The notes: generated from the letters alone by a model not told the origin. A stretch of 60,615 nucleotides of DNA from Halieaceae bacterium (GCA_028282105.1 JANQIO010000062.1:1-60615); one strand, 5' to 3'; positions 40,569 through 52,315 are shown, counted from the stretch's first letter. A program made the numbers and translations.

Positions 40569-41114
40569 CTAGTCCTGGTCGTATTGGAAGGGCCGCGCCG
40601 GCAGATGCGGGCGCATCAGCGCCGCGGCGCGGTTATAGACGGCTGCCACGTCCACGTCGGCGTCGGCCTCGTAGAGACGCGAGATCATGGTGACGGGAAA
40701 CAGCAGGTGCTCGGTGTTCTCCACCCGCAGGGCGCGGCTGCGGCCCAGCTCATCCTCGAAGATCACCCAGGGCATGTCCAGCTCGCGGCTGAGCAGGTCG
40801 CCCAGCACCACGCCCATGGCCTGCAGGGTCGCGGTGTCCTCCCGGGACACCAGCCGGCGATCGACCAGCAGTTGCAGCACCTCGAGGTCATTGGCCTTGT
40901 CCTGGCGAATCTGTCTGCCCAGCCGGCTGCGGGCCAGGCTGTCGACGTTGCGGCGCTGGTCGGCCATAAAGTCCCGGTCGATGCGGGTCAGTGCGCTGTA
41001 GCGGGGAAAGGGATCATCCCCGATCTGGGCGGATACCTTGGCTGCCAGCCCGGGCCAGGCCAGCAGCAGGATCGCGCCGAGGAACAGGCGGCGTGATGGT
41101 GTTGTCCAAAGCAT
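40569..41114 (-). CDS. Exported protein, DUF3806-like, of unknown function
   Basis: This 181-residue protein has a signal peptide or anchor (LFLGAILLLAWPGLAAKVSA, about 10-29) and an alpha/beta domain (about 80-165, VVLGDLLSRELDMPWVIFEDELGRSRALRVENTEHLLFPVTMI). That domain resembles DUF3806, recalled from family memory and not searched. It is the first gene of the MCE operon, 3 nt from the permease, so a role in that system or in its assembly is plausible but unproven. Confidence 0.7.
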   Translation of the reverse strand: MLWTTPSRRLFLGAILLLAWPGLAAKVSAQIGDDPFPRYSALTRIDRDFMADQRRNVDSLARSRLGRQIRQDKANDLEVLQLLVDRRLVSREDTATLQAMGVVLGDLLSRELDMPWVIFEDELGRSRALRVENTEHLLFPVTMISRLYEADADVDVAAVYNRAAALMRPHLPARPFQYDQD

Positions 41115-41262
41115 GCAAGACCCTCGTTGTGCAGATCATGCTAATACGACTGCCAGCCAGTGCCAAATGGCCGGGCGCCGGTTGTTATCTGGGCGGTTAC
41201 ATGGATAATTGCGTTCTTTCATCGCGGCCGGCAACGGTGGCCGCGCACTTCTGGAGTTCAAC

Positions 41263-42135
41263 ATGATACGTGGCAGCCTGGTGGCGCTGGTAACCCCAAT
41301 GCATGCCGACGGCTCCCTCGACTGGCAGGCGCTCGATGCCCTGCTGGACTGGCATATTGAGTCCGGCACCAATGGCATTGTCGCCGTAGGCACCACGGGT
41401 GAATCCGCCACCCTCGCGGTAGACGAACACTGCGACGTGATCGCCCGCGTTATCCGGCGCGTGGCCGGCCGGGTACCAGTGATTGCCGGCACCGGCGGCA
41501 ACGCGACCGCCGAGGCCGTGGAGCTGACCCGGGAAGCCCAGGCCCTGGGCGCCGATGCCTGCCTGTTGGTCACCCCCTACTACAACAAGCCCACCCAGGA
41601 GGGTCTGTACCAGCATTACCGGCATATCGCCGAGGCGGTTTCGATCCCGCAGATTCTCTATAACGTGCCAGGCCGCACCGGGGTCGATATGCTGCCCGCG
41701 ACGGTGGAGCGGCTGGCGGATATCGACAATATTGTCGGTATCAAGGAAGCCACCGGCGACCTGGAGCGCGCCCGCGAGGTCATCGACATCTGTCGGGGGC
41801 GCATGGCCGTGTACTCGGGGGATGACGCTACCGCCACGGAACTCATGCTGATGGGCGGCGACGGCACCATCTCGGTCACTGCCAACGTCGTTCCGGCCCA
41901 GCTCGCCGAGGTGACGCGTCTGGCGCTGGCGGCTGAGGCCGAGGCGGCCTACGTGCTGGACGGCAAGCTGGCCGCCCTCAACGAGGCCCTGTTCCTTGAA
42001 TCCAACCCCATCCCGGTCAAGTGGGCGCTGGCGGACATGGGCCGCATGGAGCATGGCCTGCGCCTGCCGCTGACACCGCTGGCCGAGCAATACCATGCCG
42101 CAGTGCGTGCCGCTGTCGCCGAGGCGCTCGCGTGA
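41263..42135 (+). CDS. dapA: 4-hydroxy-tetrahydrodipicolinate synthase
   Basis: DapA condenses pyruvate and aspartate semialdehyde, committing carbon to lysine and diaminopimelate. The 290-residue TIM barrel has Schiff-base K161 (VGIKEATGD), Y133 and R138 (LYNVPGRTG), and T44/T45 in AVGTTGESATL. ATG 41263 follows GGAG and matches the family N-terminus (MIRGSLVALVTPM); the upstream in-frame codons are not conserved. It is the first gene of a dapA-bamC-MBL hydrolase operon, as in Pseudomonas. Confidence 0.96.
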   Translation: MIRGSLVALVTPMHADGSLDWQALDALLDWHIESGTNGIVAVGTTGESATLAVDEHCDVIARVIRRVAGRVPVIAGTGGNATAEAVELTREAQALGADACLLVTPYYNKPTQEGLYQHYRHIAEAVSIPQILYNVPGRTGVDMLPATVERLADIDNIVGIKEATGDLERAREVIDICRGRMAVYSGDDATATELMLMGGDGTISVTANVVPAQLAEVTRLALAAEAEAAYVLDGKLAALNEALFLESNPIPVKWALADMGRMEHGLRLPLTPLAEQYHAAVRAAVAEALA

Positions 42136-43160
42136 TACAGCGTTGTCTCGCGCTGCTGTGCGTGTTTTCACTGTCTGGCTGTAGCTGGTTCTCCGACCAG
42201 CAGTTCGTGCGCGACCGCAGCGACGATTACCGCAAGGCCCGCGTCGAGCCCAAGATCAAGGTGCCGGCGCACCTCGAAGATGACGCCCTGCAGGATATTT
42301 ACGTGATACCGCCTACCACGGAAACGGTCACACCCACCGGCAACTTCGAAGTGCCGCGGCCGGCACCGCTGGTGGCCCAGGAAAGCGAGGAGATGGTCCG
42401 TATCCAGCGCCTGGGTGACGAAGAGTGGGTGCTGGCGGCAGTGGCCCCCGGCCAGCTCTGGCCGCAGGTGCGCTCTTTCCTGACCAGCAACAATGTGCAG
42501 GTGGCGCGAGTGGATGCCCGCGCCGGCCTGATTGAAACCGGCTGGTTCCAGGGTCGCGATGCCCGCATGTCGGAGCGCTTCCAGTTCCGCATCGAACAGG
42601 GCGTACAGCGCAATACCTCGGAACTGCATGTCCTGCAGCAATACCAGGCCGGCGACACCAACAGCTGGCCGGAGGCTTCCGGTGATGCCGAGCGCAGCAG
42701 CGAGATGCTGCTGGCGGTGGCCCAGTACATTGCCAACTCAGCGGAAACCGCGCCGGTGTCGATGATGGCCCAGCAGGCCATGGGCGAGGGCGGCAAGGTC
42801 ACGCTGCAGGAAGACGCCACCGGCCAGCCCTTTATTCGCCTGTCTCTGCCCTTCTATCGGGCCTGGGCCTCAGTGGACCGCGGTCTGCGCGAGTCCAGCT
42901 TTACCATCCGCGACCTGGATCGCTCCAGTGGCCTGTTCTACGTGCGCTTTGTACCGCCGGAAGAGGACGACGGTTGGTTCGGCTGGCTGTTTGGCGGCGA
43001 CGAGGAGGACGACCTGCTGACCCAGCAGGATTACGTGGTGAAAGTCGCTGAGGAAAACCCGGACCAGGTGCGTATCGACATGACCCGCGAGGACGGGGTG
43101 GCAATGGAGCGGGGCCAGACGCAGCAGCTGCTGGGACTGCTCAAGGGCAACATCAATTAG
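42132..43160 (+). CDS. bamC: Outer-membrane assembly lipoprotein BamC
   Basis: BamC is an accessory lipoprotein of the beta-barrel assembly machine. The 342-residue product starts at GTG 42132, overlapping the dapA stop (GTGA). It has a lipoprotein signal with lipobox LSGC (Cys about 17). The unstructured N-terminal stretch that binds BamD follows (about 22-80, DRSDDYRKARVEPKIKVPAHLEDDALQDIYVIPP), then two helix-grip domains (about 95-200 and 225-342). The dapA-bamC order is common in gammaproteobacteria and supports the call. Confidence 0.93.
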   Translation: MIQRCLALLCVFSLSGCSWFSDQQFVRDRSDDYRKARVEPKIKVPAHLEDDALQDIYVIPPTTETVTPTGNFEVPRPAPLVAQESEEMVRIQRLGDEEWVLAAVAPGQLWPQVRSFLTSNNVQVARVDARAGLIETGWFQGRDARMSERFQFRIEQGVQRNTSELHVLQQYQAGDTNSWPEASGDAERSSEMLLAVAQYIANSAETAPVSMMAQQAMGEGGKVTLQEDATGQPFIRLSLPFYRAWASVDRGLRESSFTIRDLDRSSGLFYVRFVPPEEDDGWFGWLFGGDEEDDLLTQQDYVVKVAEENPDQVRIDMTREDGVAMERGQTQQLLGLLKGNIN

Positions 43161-43162
43161 GG

Positions 43163-43921
43163 ATGCGATTCGCCTCACTGGGTAGCGGCAGCCGCGGCAA
43201 CGGCACCCTGGTCCAGTCGGGCTCGACCCTGTTGCTGGTGGACTGCGGTTTTTCGGTGCGCGAAACAGAACGGCGCATGGCGCGCCTCGGCGTGTCCGCC
43301 GAGCAGCTCGACGCAGTGCTGGTCACCCACGAACACAGCGATCACTGTTCCGGGGTGGCGGCCCTGTCCCGCAGGCACCAGCTTCCCGTCTACCTGACCC
43401 GCGGCACCCATGCCAGCGGCCGTTGCGACAAACCCTGGGAAGTCTGCTACTTCCACAGCGAGGCGCCGTTCCAGCTTGGCGCCATCCGCGTGGAGCCTAT
43501 CGCCGTACCCCACGATGCCCGCGAGCCCTGCCAGTTCGTGCTACAGAGCCGCGGTTTCCGGCTTGGTATTCTCACAGATCTTGGCAGTATCACCCCCGCC
43601 GTACTGACGCATTTCCGGGCCTGCCACGGTCTGCTGCTGGAGTGCAATCACGACCTGGAGATGCTGCATGCCGGGCCTTACCCGCCGGCCCTTAAACGCC
43701 GGGTGGGAGGCGACTGGGGTCACCTCAACAACCGCCAGTCAGCGGCCCTGCTGCAGGAGATTCAGCACGAACTGATGCAGCAACTGGTGATTGCCCATAT
43801 CAGTGAGCAGAACAACCAGCGGCAGCGCGTGGAAGCGGCGCTGGGTGAGGTGTTCCCCTGCGACGAGCGGGTGACCTGGGCCGACCAGGAGGATGGTTTC
43901 GGCTGGCTGGAGTTAAACTAG
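43163..43921 (+). CDS. Metallo-beta-lactamase-fold hydrolase (YycJ/WalJ-like)
   Basis: This 252-residue MBL-fold phosphodiesterase has the HxHxDH motif THEHSDH (H56, H58, D60, H61), VPHDAREP, TDLG and ECNHD. The short form with GSGSRGNGTLV at the N-terminus belongs to the YycJ/VicX-type group implicated in nucleic-acid processing. It begins 2 nt after bamC and is the last gene of the dapA operon. In many gammaproteobacteria this gene also follows bamC and precedes purC; purC is not here. Confidence 0.9.
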   Translation: MRFASLGSGSRGNGTLVQSGSTLLLVDCGFSVRETERRMARLGVSAEQLDAVLVTHEHSDHCSGVAALSRRHQLPVYLTRGTHASGRCDKPWEVCYFHSEAPFQLGAIRVEPIAVPHDAREPCQFVLQSRGFRLGILTDLGSITPAVLTHFRACHGLLLECNHDLEMLHAGPYPPALKRRVGGDWGHLNNRQSAALLQEIQHELMQQLVIAHISEQNNQRQRVEAALGEVFPCDERVTWADQEDGFGWLELN

Positions 43922-43958
43922 GGCGGTACTGGCTGCACTGGGTTTACTAAAAGCCGGT

Positions 43959-44456
43959 TCAATCGCCACGGCAGTGCTGCGGCGCGACCAGCTCCAGGGC
44001 CGGCCGGCTGCGAAAGGTATCGAGGTCGGCGCAGCGCAAGGCCGGGTTGCCGTCCAGGTCCAGCAGCCGCAGTTCCACGAGGTCTCGCAACTCGGCCACG
44101 GTCTGCACCGCGTTGTCGTCCAGGTAGAGTTCCAGCAAGGCGGTCATATCCACCAGTGCATTCACTTCCTCGATGCTGTTGCTGGACAGTTTCAGCCGGG
44201 TCAGGCGCTGGAAAACCTGCAAGCCCGCCAGGCTGCTAACCCCCGCATGGCTGCAATTCAGCGCTTCGAGCTGCTCTGCGGCGGTGATCCCCGCTTCCTG
44301 GATATGCACCATCACGCACTCGTTGAGCGCCTCGTCAGCGATGTCGTAGCCTGAAAACAGCGGGGCCGGTGTGTAGACCACACGGTCGTTGACGGTGAAC
44401 TGATAGTCCGCACAGCCGCCAAAAACGACCAGAAACAGCCCCGCAATAATGCGCAT
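43959..44456 (-). CDS. Leucine-rich-repeat lipoprotein
   Basis: This 165-residue protein has a lipoprotein signal (MRIIAGLFLVVFGGC, lipobox FGGC, Cys15) and several leucine-rich repeats (about 60-145: LEALNCSHAGVSSLAGLQ, LTRLKLSSNSIEEVNAL, LLELYLDDNAVQTVAEL, LRLLDLDGNPAL). ATG 44456 is preceded by GGAG. A frame extends to 45296, but that region is antisense to the cyclase-like gene and is not coding. Mature sequence starts ADYQFTVNDRVVYTP. Surface LRR lipoproteins are rather uncommon in free-living gammaproteobacteria. Partner and role are unknown. Confidence 0.8.
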   Translation of the reverse strand: MRIIAGLFLVVFGGCADYQFTVNDRVVYTPAPLFSGYDIADEALNECVMVHIQEAGITAAEQLEALNCSHAGVSSLAGLQVFQRLTRLKLSSNSIEEVNALVDMTALLELYLDDNAVQTVAELRDLVELRLLDLDGNPALRCADLDTFRSRPALELVAPQHCRGD

Positions 44457-44540
44457 TAATGTCTCCGGGTTGTGAACCCCGTCAAATAGCCGGGGCGGAA
44501 AAAATGACACTATAATTGCGGCGACCATAAGAAGGAAAGT

Positions 44541-45806
44541 GTGAGTAACAGTATGCAGGGATCCGGCCCCGGCCCGGCTGATAACACCATCAGCATTGTT
44601 CAGCGAGGGAATCTCAAAACCATTGAGACGACCCTCCATAAGCAGTGGCGCCTGGGCCAGAATATCGTGCTGTGCTGGAGTGCGACCGACAACGGCATCC
44701 TGCTGTTGATGGTGCCTCACTACTTCCTCGGCAACTTTACCGCCACCACTGCTGACAGCGGCGAGGAGGGCGCCAGAAAGAGTGCGGCCCGGGAAAGCTA
44801 TGTGCGCAGGCTGATTTCCGGTCGCCGGCGCAAAAGCCGGGACGAGTTTTTCGAGATCAGCAATAAGCTCGGTGTTTCCACCAACTTCATCAAGCTGCCG
44901 GAACCGCTCACGGACCAACCCGTGGTCGATGCTGCGATTGAGGAAATCGTGCGCCGCTACGGCCTGTCCTACGTCGACAGTCGCGCGGTGATCCTGATTG
45001 ATATCGCCCAGTTCTCCCTCTACACGCCCTTCGAACAAGCCAGCCAGCTTAACTCCCTGTCCTATTCCATGAACTCGGCCTACAACAAGCTGCTCTCCAG
45101 GGGCGTGGAGGTCAACTTCGCCCGCACCACTACCGGAGATGGCTACTACCTGTGGAACCGTGACCTGAGCCCGGCGGCCAACGAAGACCTGCTGCACTTT
45201 CTGCTGCTGGTGATCGCTGACAACGCCATGGCGCGTGAGGCCTCCAAGGGCAATACGGTGCCGCTGATTCGCACCGCTTTCCATATTGGCAGCCATTACG
45301 AGTTGTACCAGGCCGAAGGCATCAACCCGACGGTATTCAGCTATATCGTCGGCGATGTGACGATCGAACTGGCGCGCATGGTTGACCTGGCCCAGCCCTC
45401 ACAGGTGTTTATCGGCGACTTCAATGTGGAGCTGCCGAGCCCGGGGCGCGACGACCCTAACGATACCGTGAGCCTGGATACCCACGCGTTTCTCGAGCGT
45501 TGCAATGAAGACATGGAACGCGTGCTCGGTGTAAAGCTGTCCGGCCAGGAAGTGAAAACCATGCGCTGCGACACCTCTCGGGTGGAGGGAGACGACCGCC
45601 CGCGACGTTTCCTGCTGACCGACAAGCATGGCCTGACGCGCAATGCCTTCAACCTGGAGCTGCACTTCGAGACCAGCGAAGGCCGCTGGCAGCTGGGCAT
45701 GTCCAGTGACAAGCTGCCCCGGCCCTCGCGGCCCGGCGACGACACTGTCGATGCCTCTGCGCTGAAGAGCAAGGCGCCCTCCCTGAAGTCGGTCAGTGAG
45801 GAGTGA
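44541..45806 (+). CDS. Class III nucleotide cyclase-like protein
   Basis: This 421-residue soluble protein starts at GTG 44541 after AAGGAAAG. The N-terminal 140 residues match nothing I recognise. Residues about 147-295 resemble a class III adenylate/guanylate cyclase domain: ILIDIAQF (metal Asp154), TTTGDGYYLW (metal Asp200), and GDVTIELARMVDLAQPSQVFI with the transition-state Arg (R279). The usual substrate-specifying Lys (KxxGD) is Thr196 and the conserved Asn of VNxAAR is missing, so catalytic activity or nucleotide preference is uncertain. The C-terminus is acidic/Ser-rich. The next gene encodes an HD phosphohydrolase, suggesting a make-and-break nucleotide signalling pair. Confidence 0.78.
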   Translation: MSNSMQGSGPGPADNTISIVQRGNLKTIETTLHKQWRLGQNIVLCWSATDNGILLLMVPHYFLGNFTATTADSGEEGARKSAARESYVRRLISGRRRKSRDEFFEISNKLGVSTNFIKLPEPLTDQPVVDAAIEEIVRRYGLSYVDSRAVILIDIAQFSLYTPFEQASQLNSLSYSMNSAYNKLLSRGVEVNFARTTTGDGYYLWNRDLSPAANEDLLHFLLLVIADNAMAREASKGNTVPLIRTAFHIGSHYELYQAEGINPTVFSYIVGDVTIELARMVDLAQPSQVFIGDFNVELPSPGRDDPNDTVSLDTHAFLERCNEDMERVLGVKLSGQEVKTMRCDTSRVEGDDRPRRFLLTDKHGLTRNAFNLELHFETSEGRWQLGMSSDKLPRPSRPGDDTVDASALKSKAPSLKSVSEE

Positions 45807-45811
45807 ACAGC

Positions 45812-46747
45812 ATGTTGCAAACGGCCAGGGCACGGCAGATGGACGTCAGCAACCAGGTTGACGTGACCGATCCCGATGCCGTGTGCGCGGAGGTGCTGGA
45901 CATTCTTGGCCATCACTACAAGCGTGGGCTGAAGCCGATTGTGCAACTGATAAAGGACTTTGCCCGACTGTACCGGGGTGAGTATCCCGGCTATCACGCC
46001 TGTGACGTGGGTTATCACGACATCCAGCACGTGCTGGATGTGACCCTGGCGATGGCGCGCCTGATCGATGGTCACCAGCGCTGCCACAGCGAAGAGGCGC
46101 CCCTGGATACGCGGCTGGCGGTGGCCGGCATCGCCGCAGCCCTGTTTCATGACTCCGGCTATATACGACGGCGGCGCGACACTCGCCACAGCAATGGCGC
46201 GGAGTACACTCGCACCCACGTCAGTCGCTCCAGCCGCTTTATGGGCGAGTACCTGCCGACAGTCGGCCTGGATTGGGCGGTGCCGATTTGCCAGCGCGTC
46301 GTCCATTTCACCGGCTATGAGGTCAACCCGGCAGATATCGATGTCCCCAGCGACGCTGAGCGCACCATCGGCTGGCTGCTGGGTACCGCCGACCTGATTG
46401 CCCAGATGGCCGATGTGGCTTACCTGGAGAAGTGCCGTGACCAGCTCTACCCGGAATTCGTGGAAGGCGGCATGGCCGGCGAGCGAGGCCAGTACACCAA
46501 GACCGGTGTGATTTATCGCTCTCCCGCGCACCTCATGCAATCCACCCCCAACTTCATTCGCAGCGCCATCCAGGTGCGCCTGGACGGCTATTTCCACGCG
46601 TACTATCGCTACGCGGCCCATCACTTCGGCGGCCCCAATCTCTACATGGAGGCCATCGAGGAGAGCTGCGAGCGCCTGGAGGAACTGCTGCGCCGCAATG
46701 ACCCCGAGTTGCTGATGGGCGATGCGCTGTCGCCGCCCTTTGGCTGA
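45812..46747 (+). CDS. HD-domain phosphohydrolase, possible cyclic-nucleotide phosphodiesterase
   Basis: This is a 311-residue metal-dependent phosphohydrolase. Candidate metal ligands are H69 and H73 in GYHDIQHVLDV, H113-D114 in LFHDSG, H136, H165 (VVHFTGYE) and D194 (GTADLIAQMAD). The YHxxxHxxDV pattern followed by HD resembles class I cyclic-nucleotide phosphodiesterases. ATG 45812 is chosen because AGGAG lies 8 nt upstream; a GTG at 45803 would overlap the previous stop. It is co-transcribed with the cyclase-like gene (5 nt apart) and rsmJ follows 16 nt later. Confidence 0.82.
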   Translation: MLQTARARQMDVSNQVDVTDPDAVCAEVLDILGHHYKRGLKPIVQLIKDFARLYRGEYPGYHACDVGYHDIQHVLDVTLAMARLIDGHQRCHSEEAPLDTRLAVAGIAAALFHDSGYIRRRRDTRHSNGAEYTRTHVSRSSRFMGEYLPTVGLDWAVPICQRVVHFTGYEVNPADIDVPSDAERTIGWLLGTADLIAQMADVAYLEKCRDQLYPEFVEGGMAGERGQYTKTGVIYRSPAHLMQSTPNFIRSAIQVRLDGYFHAYYRYAAHHFGGPNLYMEAIEESCERLEELLRRNDPELLMGDALSPPFG

Positions 46748-46763
46748 GCAAGAGCCTGCTTGA

Positions 46764-47546
46764 ATGCCGCAGCACAGTATCGCCGTAGCCGCGGCCGAAC
46801 CCGGTTTGCAGGCGCGGGCTACAGCGCTGGCCGAAGAGCTGTCGCTTCCCACCCTGGCGCAACTCCCCGAACCCCTGGCCCGGTTGCTGATCACCTCTGA
46901 ACGCCTGGAACTGCGGGCCTGTGGCCCGGATGCGCCGGGCGCCATCGCGGTGGATTTTGCGGCGGGTGGGCTCAGGTATCGGCGTCGGGGTGGCCACAAC
47001 GAGCCGCTCGGTCGCGCTGTGGGCGTTGGCAAATGGCAGGACCTGTCAGTGGTAGATGCGACTGCCGGCCTCGGCCGTGACAGTTTTGTGCTGGCGGACC
47101 TGGGCTGCCGGGTCACCTTGTTGGAACGCGAGGCGCCGGTGTATGCCCTGCTGCGTGATGGCCTGGCCCGCGGTCGCGCCGGCGACGATCCCTGGGTGGC
47201 CGACGTGTGTGGCCGTATGCACTTGTTGCAGGCCGATGCACGGCAGTGGCTCGCCGACCACAGCCCCGATGTGGTCTATCTAGACCCGATGTTTCCCGCG
47301 CGCCGCAAAAGCGCACGGGTAAAAAAGGATATGTGGCTGTTTCAGCAGCTGCTGGAAGCCAATGACCCCGCCGACGGACTGCTGGAGGCGGCGCTGGCCG
47401 CGGCCCGTAAACGGGTGGTGGTGAAGCGCCCGGCCCGGGAAACGCCGCTGGCAGGGCGCGAACCCGGCTTTGTTATTCCCGGCAAGACGGTGCGCTTCGA
47501 TGTCTACCTGCCAGCGCCAGCCGCTGATACAGGGAACGGCGGCTGA
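46764..47546 (+). CDS. rsmJ: 16S rRNA (guanine1516-N2)-methyltransferase RsmJ
   Basis: RsmJ methylates G1516 of 16S rRNA using S-adenosylmethionine. The 260-residue length matches. The SAM-binding motif VDATAGLGRDSFVLADLG (about 93-110), VTLLEREAPVYALLRDGL, the catalytic motif VVYLDPMFP and the basic ARRKSARVKKDMWLF segment are family hallmarks. It follows the HD phosphohydrolase by 16 nt and is convergent with an SDR gene 11 nt away. Confidence 0.93.
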   Translation: MPQHSIAVAAAEPGLQARATALAEELSLPTLAQLPEPLARLLITSERLELRACGPDAPGAIAVDFAAGGLRYRRRGGHNEPLGRAVGVGKWQDLSVVDATAGLGRDSFVLADLGCRVTLLEREAPVYALLRDGLARGRAGDDPWVADVCGRMHLLQADARQWLADHSPDVVYLDPMFPARRKSARVKKDMWLFQQLLEANDPADGLLEAALAAARKRVVVKRPARETPLAGREPGFVIPGKTVRFDVYLPAPAADTGNGG

Positions 47547-47557
47547 CACAGCCTGAG

Positions 47558-48337
47558 CTAGCGGCCGTCGCTGACGCTGAACAGGCGCCGGGTCCACACC
47601 GACTGGAACAACGGGTCCAGCAAGCGGTACAGGCGCCCGGAGGCGTATACCGCCTTGCCGCGTTCCACGGCGGCCAGCCCCTCGCGCACCACCGTCTCGG
47701 CGTCGTACCACATCCAGTTCGGCATGCTGTTCTTCATGTCCATAAGGCCTGCACGTTCGTGAAACTCGGTGTGGGTAAAGCCCGGACACAGCGCGCTGAC
47801 CTTGACGCCGTCCTTGCCCACGGTGTTTGCCAGTTCTTCCGACAGGGCGATGACCCAGGCTTTGGTCGGTCCGTAGTTGCAGCCGCCGCCGCGGGCGATG
47901 CGGCCCGCCATTGAGGCGACGTTGAGCACCCTGCCAAAACCGCGCGCCTGCATGGGCGGGACAAACAGGTGGCAGAGGTCGGCAATGGAAATCATCATCA
48001 GCTGATAGAAGGCCGCCTGCTCACCCCAGTCGCCTTCGTCCAGCAGGTTGGGCCCGGCGATGCCGGCGTTGTTGACCAGGTAGTCGACCTGGATGCCCTC
48101 TGCCTGGACCGCATCGAACAGGGCCCGTGGAGCGGCCGGGTCGGACAGGTCGGCGGCAATGCCGCGGGCCTGCACGCCAAATTCCGTCGCCAGTGCCTGG
48201 GCCGTGTCGTTGAGGGCGCCTTCACTGCGGGCCACCAGCACCAGGTTGTAGCCCTGGGCAGCCAGCTGGCGTGCAAACTCCTTTCCCAGTCCGGCGGTGG
48301 CGCCGGTAATCAGTGCGGTGCGTTTTTCTGCGGACAT
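47558..48337 (-). CDS. Short-chain dehydrogenase (DltE/YqjQ-like)
   Basis: This 259-residue NAD(P)-dependent SDR has cofactor motif GATAGLG (about 12-18), NNAGIAG, catalytic Ser in NVASMAGRI (unusually Ala-Ser-Met) and YGPTKAWV (Tyr-x3-Lys). CPGFTHTEFHERA is typical of the cytoplasmic DltE-like ketoreductase group. It is divergent from the TraB/GumN gene. The paralogue at 49363-50118 shares the CPG(F/Y)T-EFH motif. Confidence 0.87.
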   Translation of the reverse strand: MSAEKRTALITGATAGLGKEFARQLAAQGYNLVLVARSEGALNDTAQALATEFGVQARGIAADLSDPAAPRALFDAVQAEGIQVDYLVNNAGIAGPNLLDEGDWGEQAAFYQLMMISIADLCHLFVPPMQARGFGRVLNVASMAGRIARGGGCNYGPTKAWVIALSEELANTVGKDGVKVSALCPGFTHTEFHERAGLMDMKNSMPNWMWYDAETVVREGLAAVERGKAVYASGRLYRLLDPLFQSVWTRRLFSVSDGR

Positions 48338-48431
48338 ATTTGCTCTCCTTGGATTGGCGTTCCAGCCTTCTGGCGCCCTGTCGCTGTGCGCCCGGTGCTA
48401 TAGTACAGCCTCTGTGGTACGAGGATTCCCC

Positions 48432-49328
48432 ATGCGTGGTAAGCCATCACCCGGCCCGCTGCTGAGGCCGCTGCTGATCGCAACGCTCCTGACGCTTGCA
48501 CAGTTTACGCAGGCTGCCGGCGAACGGCTCCTGTTCTGGCAGGTGGATACACCGCGGGCCACGGTGTACCTGTTGGGCTCCATGCACCTCGCCTCGCCGG
48601 AAATCTACCCGCTGCGGGCGGAGATTATGACGGCATTCAAGCAGGCCGATGCGCTGGCGGTGGAACTGGATATCAGCGGCGCCCGCGCTTTCGAAATCCA
48701 GCAGCGCATGCTGGAGCGCGGCACCTACCCGGAGGGGCGCAGCCTGCAGGACGAACTCAGCCCGGCCACCTGGAGCGAGCTGTCCAGGCGCCTGGAGGCC
48801 AGCGGGCTGCCGCCGATGCTGATGCGAAGCCTGAAACCCGGGCTGGTGGTCACCACCCTGTCGACCATCGAAATGATGAAGCTGGGACTCAACCCGGAGC
48901 AGGGTGTCGACCGTTTTTTTCTCGACCAGGCCCGTGGCAGCAAGTCCATCATTGAATTGGAAACGGTGGATCAGCAGCTCGACGTGGTGCTGGATACGCC
49001 GCAGCCAGACCTGCTGGTCAAGCAGACTCTGGTGCAACTCGACGATCTCGAGAACATCATGACCGAGCTGGTCGACAACTGGAAGCGAGGTGACAGCCGT
49101 GCCCTCGCCAAACTGGTCATCGAAGATGAGCTCAAACAGTACCCGGAGTTTCGCGACCTGCACCGGCGCATGTTCGACGACCGCAACCGCGAGATGACCG
49201 CCAAGATACTCGACATGCAGTCTCGCGGCGGCACCTACTTCGTGGTGGTGGGCGCCGGCCACCTGGTCGGCGACCAGGGTATCGTCGCCATGCTCAACCG
49301 CCGCGGGCAATCACCCAGGCAGCTGTAG
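48432..49328 (+). CDS. TraB/GumN-family secreted protein
   Basis: This 298-residue periplasmic protein of the TraB/PrgY/GumN family is a putative metalloprotease- or hydrolase-like fold (erythromycin esterase/ChaN superfamily). The signal peptide (LLRPLLIATLLTLAQFTQAA) is followed by the two GxxH motifs, LLGSMHLASPE near the N-terminus and VVGAGHLVGDQGI near the C-terminus, plus a Glu in ELDISG. ATG 48432 follows GAGGA; the frame from 48297 overlaps the divergent SDR gene and is rejected. Substrate is unknown. Confidence 0.88.
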   Translation: MRGKPSPGPLLRPLLIATLLTLAQFTQAAGERLLFWQVDTPRATVYLLGSMHLASPEIYPLRAEIMTAFKQADALAVELDISGARAFEIQQRMLERGTYPEGRSLQDELSPATWSELSRRLEASGLPPMLMRSLKPGLVVTTLSTIEMMKLGLNPEQGVDRFFLDQARGSKSIIELETVDQQLDVVLDTPQPDLLVKQTLVQLDDLENIMTELVDNWKRGDSRALAKLVIEDELKQYPEFRDLHRRMFDDRNREMTAKILDMQSRGGTYFVVVGAGHLVGDQGIVAMLNRRGQSPRQL

Positions 49329-49362
49329 GCGCCGTCCGCTATACCCGACAAAGGAGTTACCC

Positions 49363-52272
<2,910 letters not shown>

Positions 52273-52315
52273 AGTAGTAACTCGTGTGTGGCTATAGCCC
52301 TGGGATAGCGCCGGG

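Noticed and set aside
44457-45296. N-terminal extension of the LRR lipoprotein frame
   Set aside because: The extension is antisense to the cyclase-like gene. The true start at 44456 has a ribosome binding site and a lipoprotein signal peptide.
45341-47116. 591-codon minus-strand frame opposite the cyclase-like, HD and rsmJ genes
   Set aside because: It spans three well-supported plus-strand genes, is rich in Arg/Ser/Pro/Ala and shows no recognisable domain or start context.
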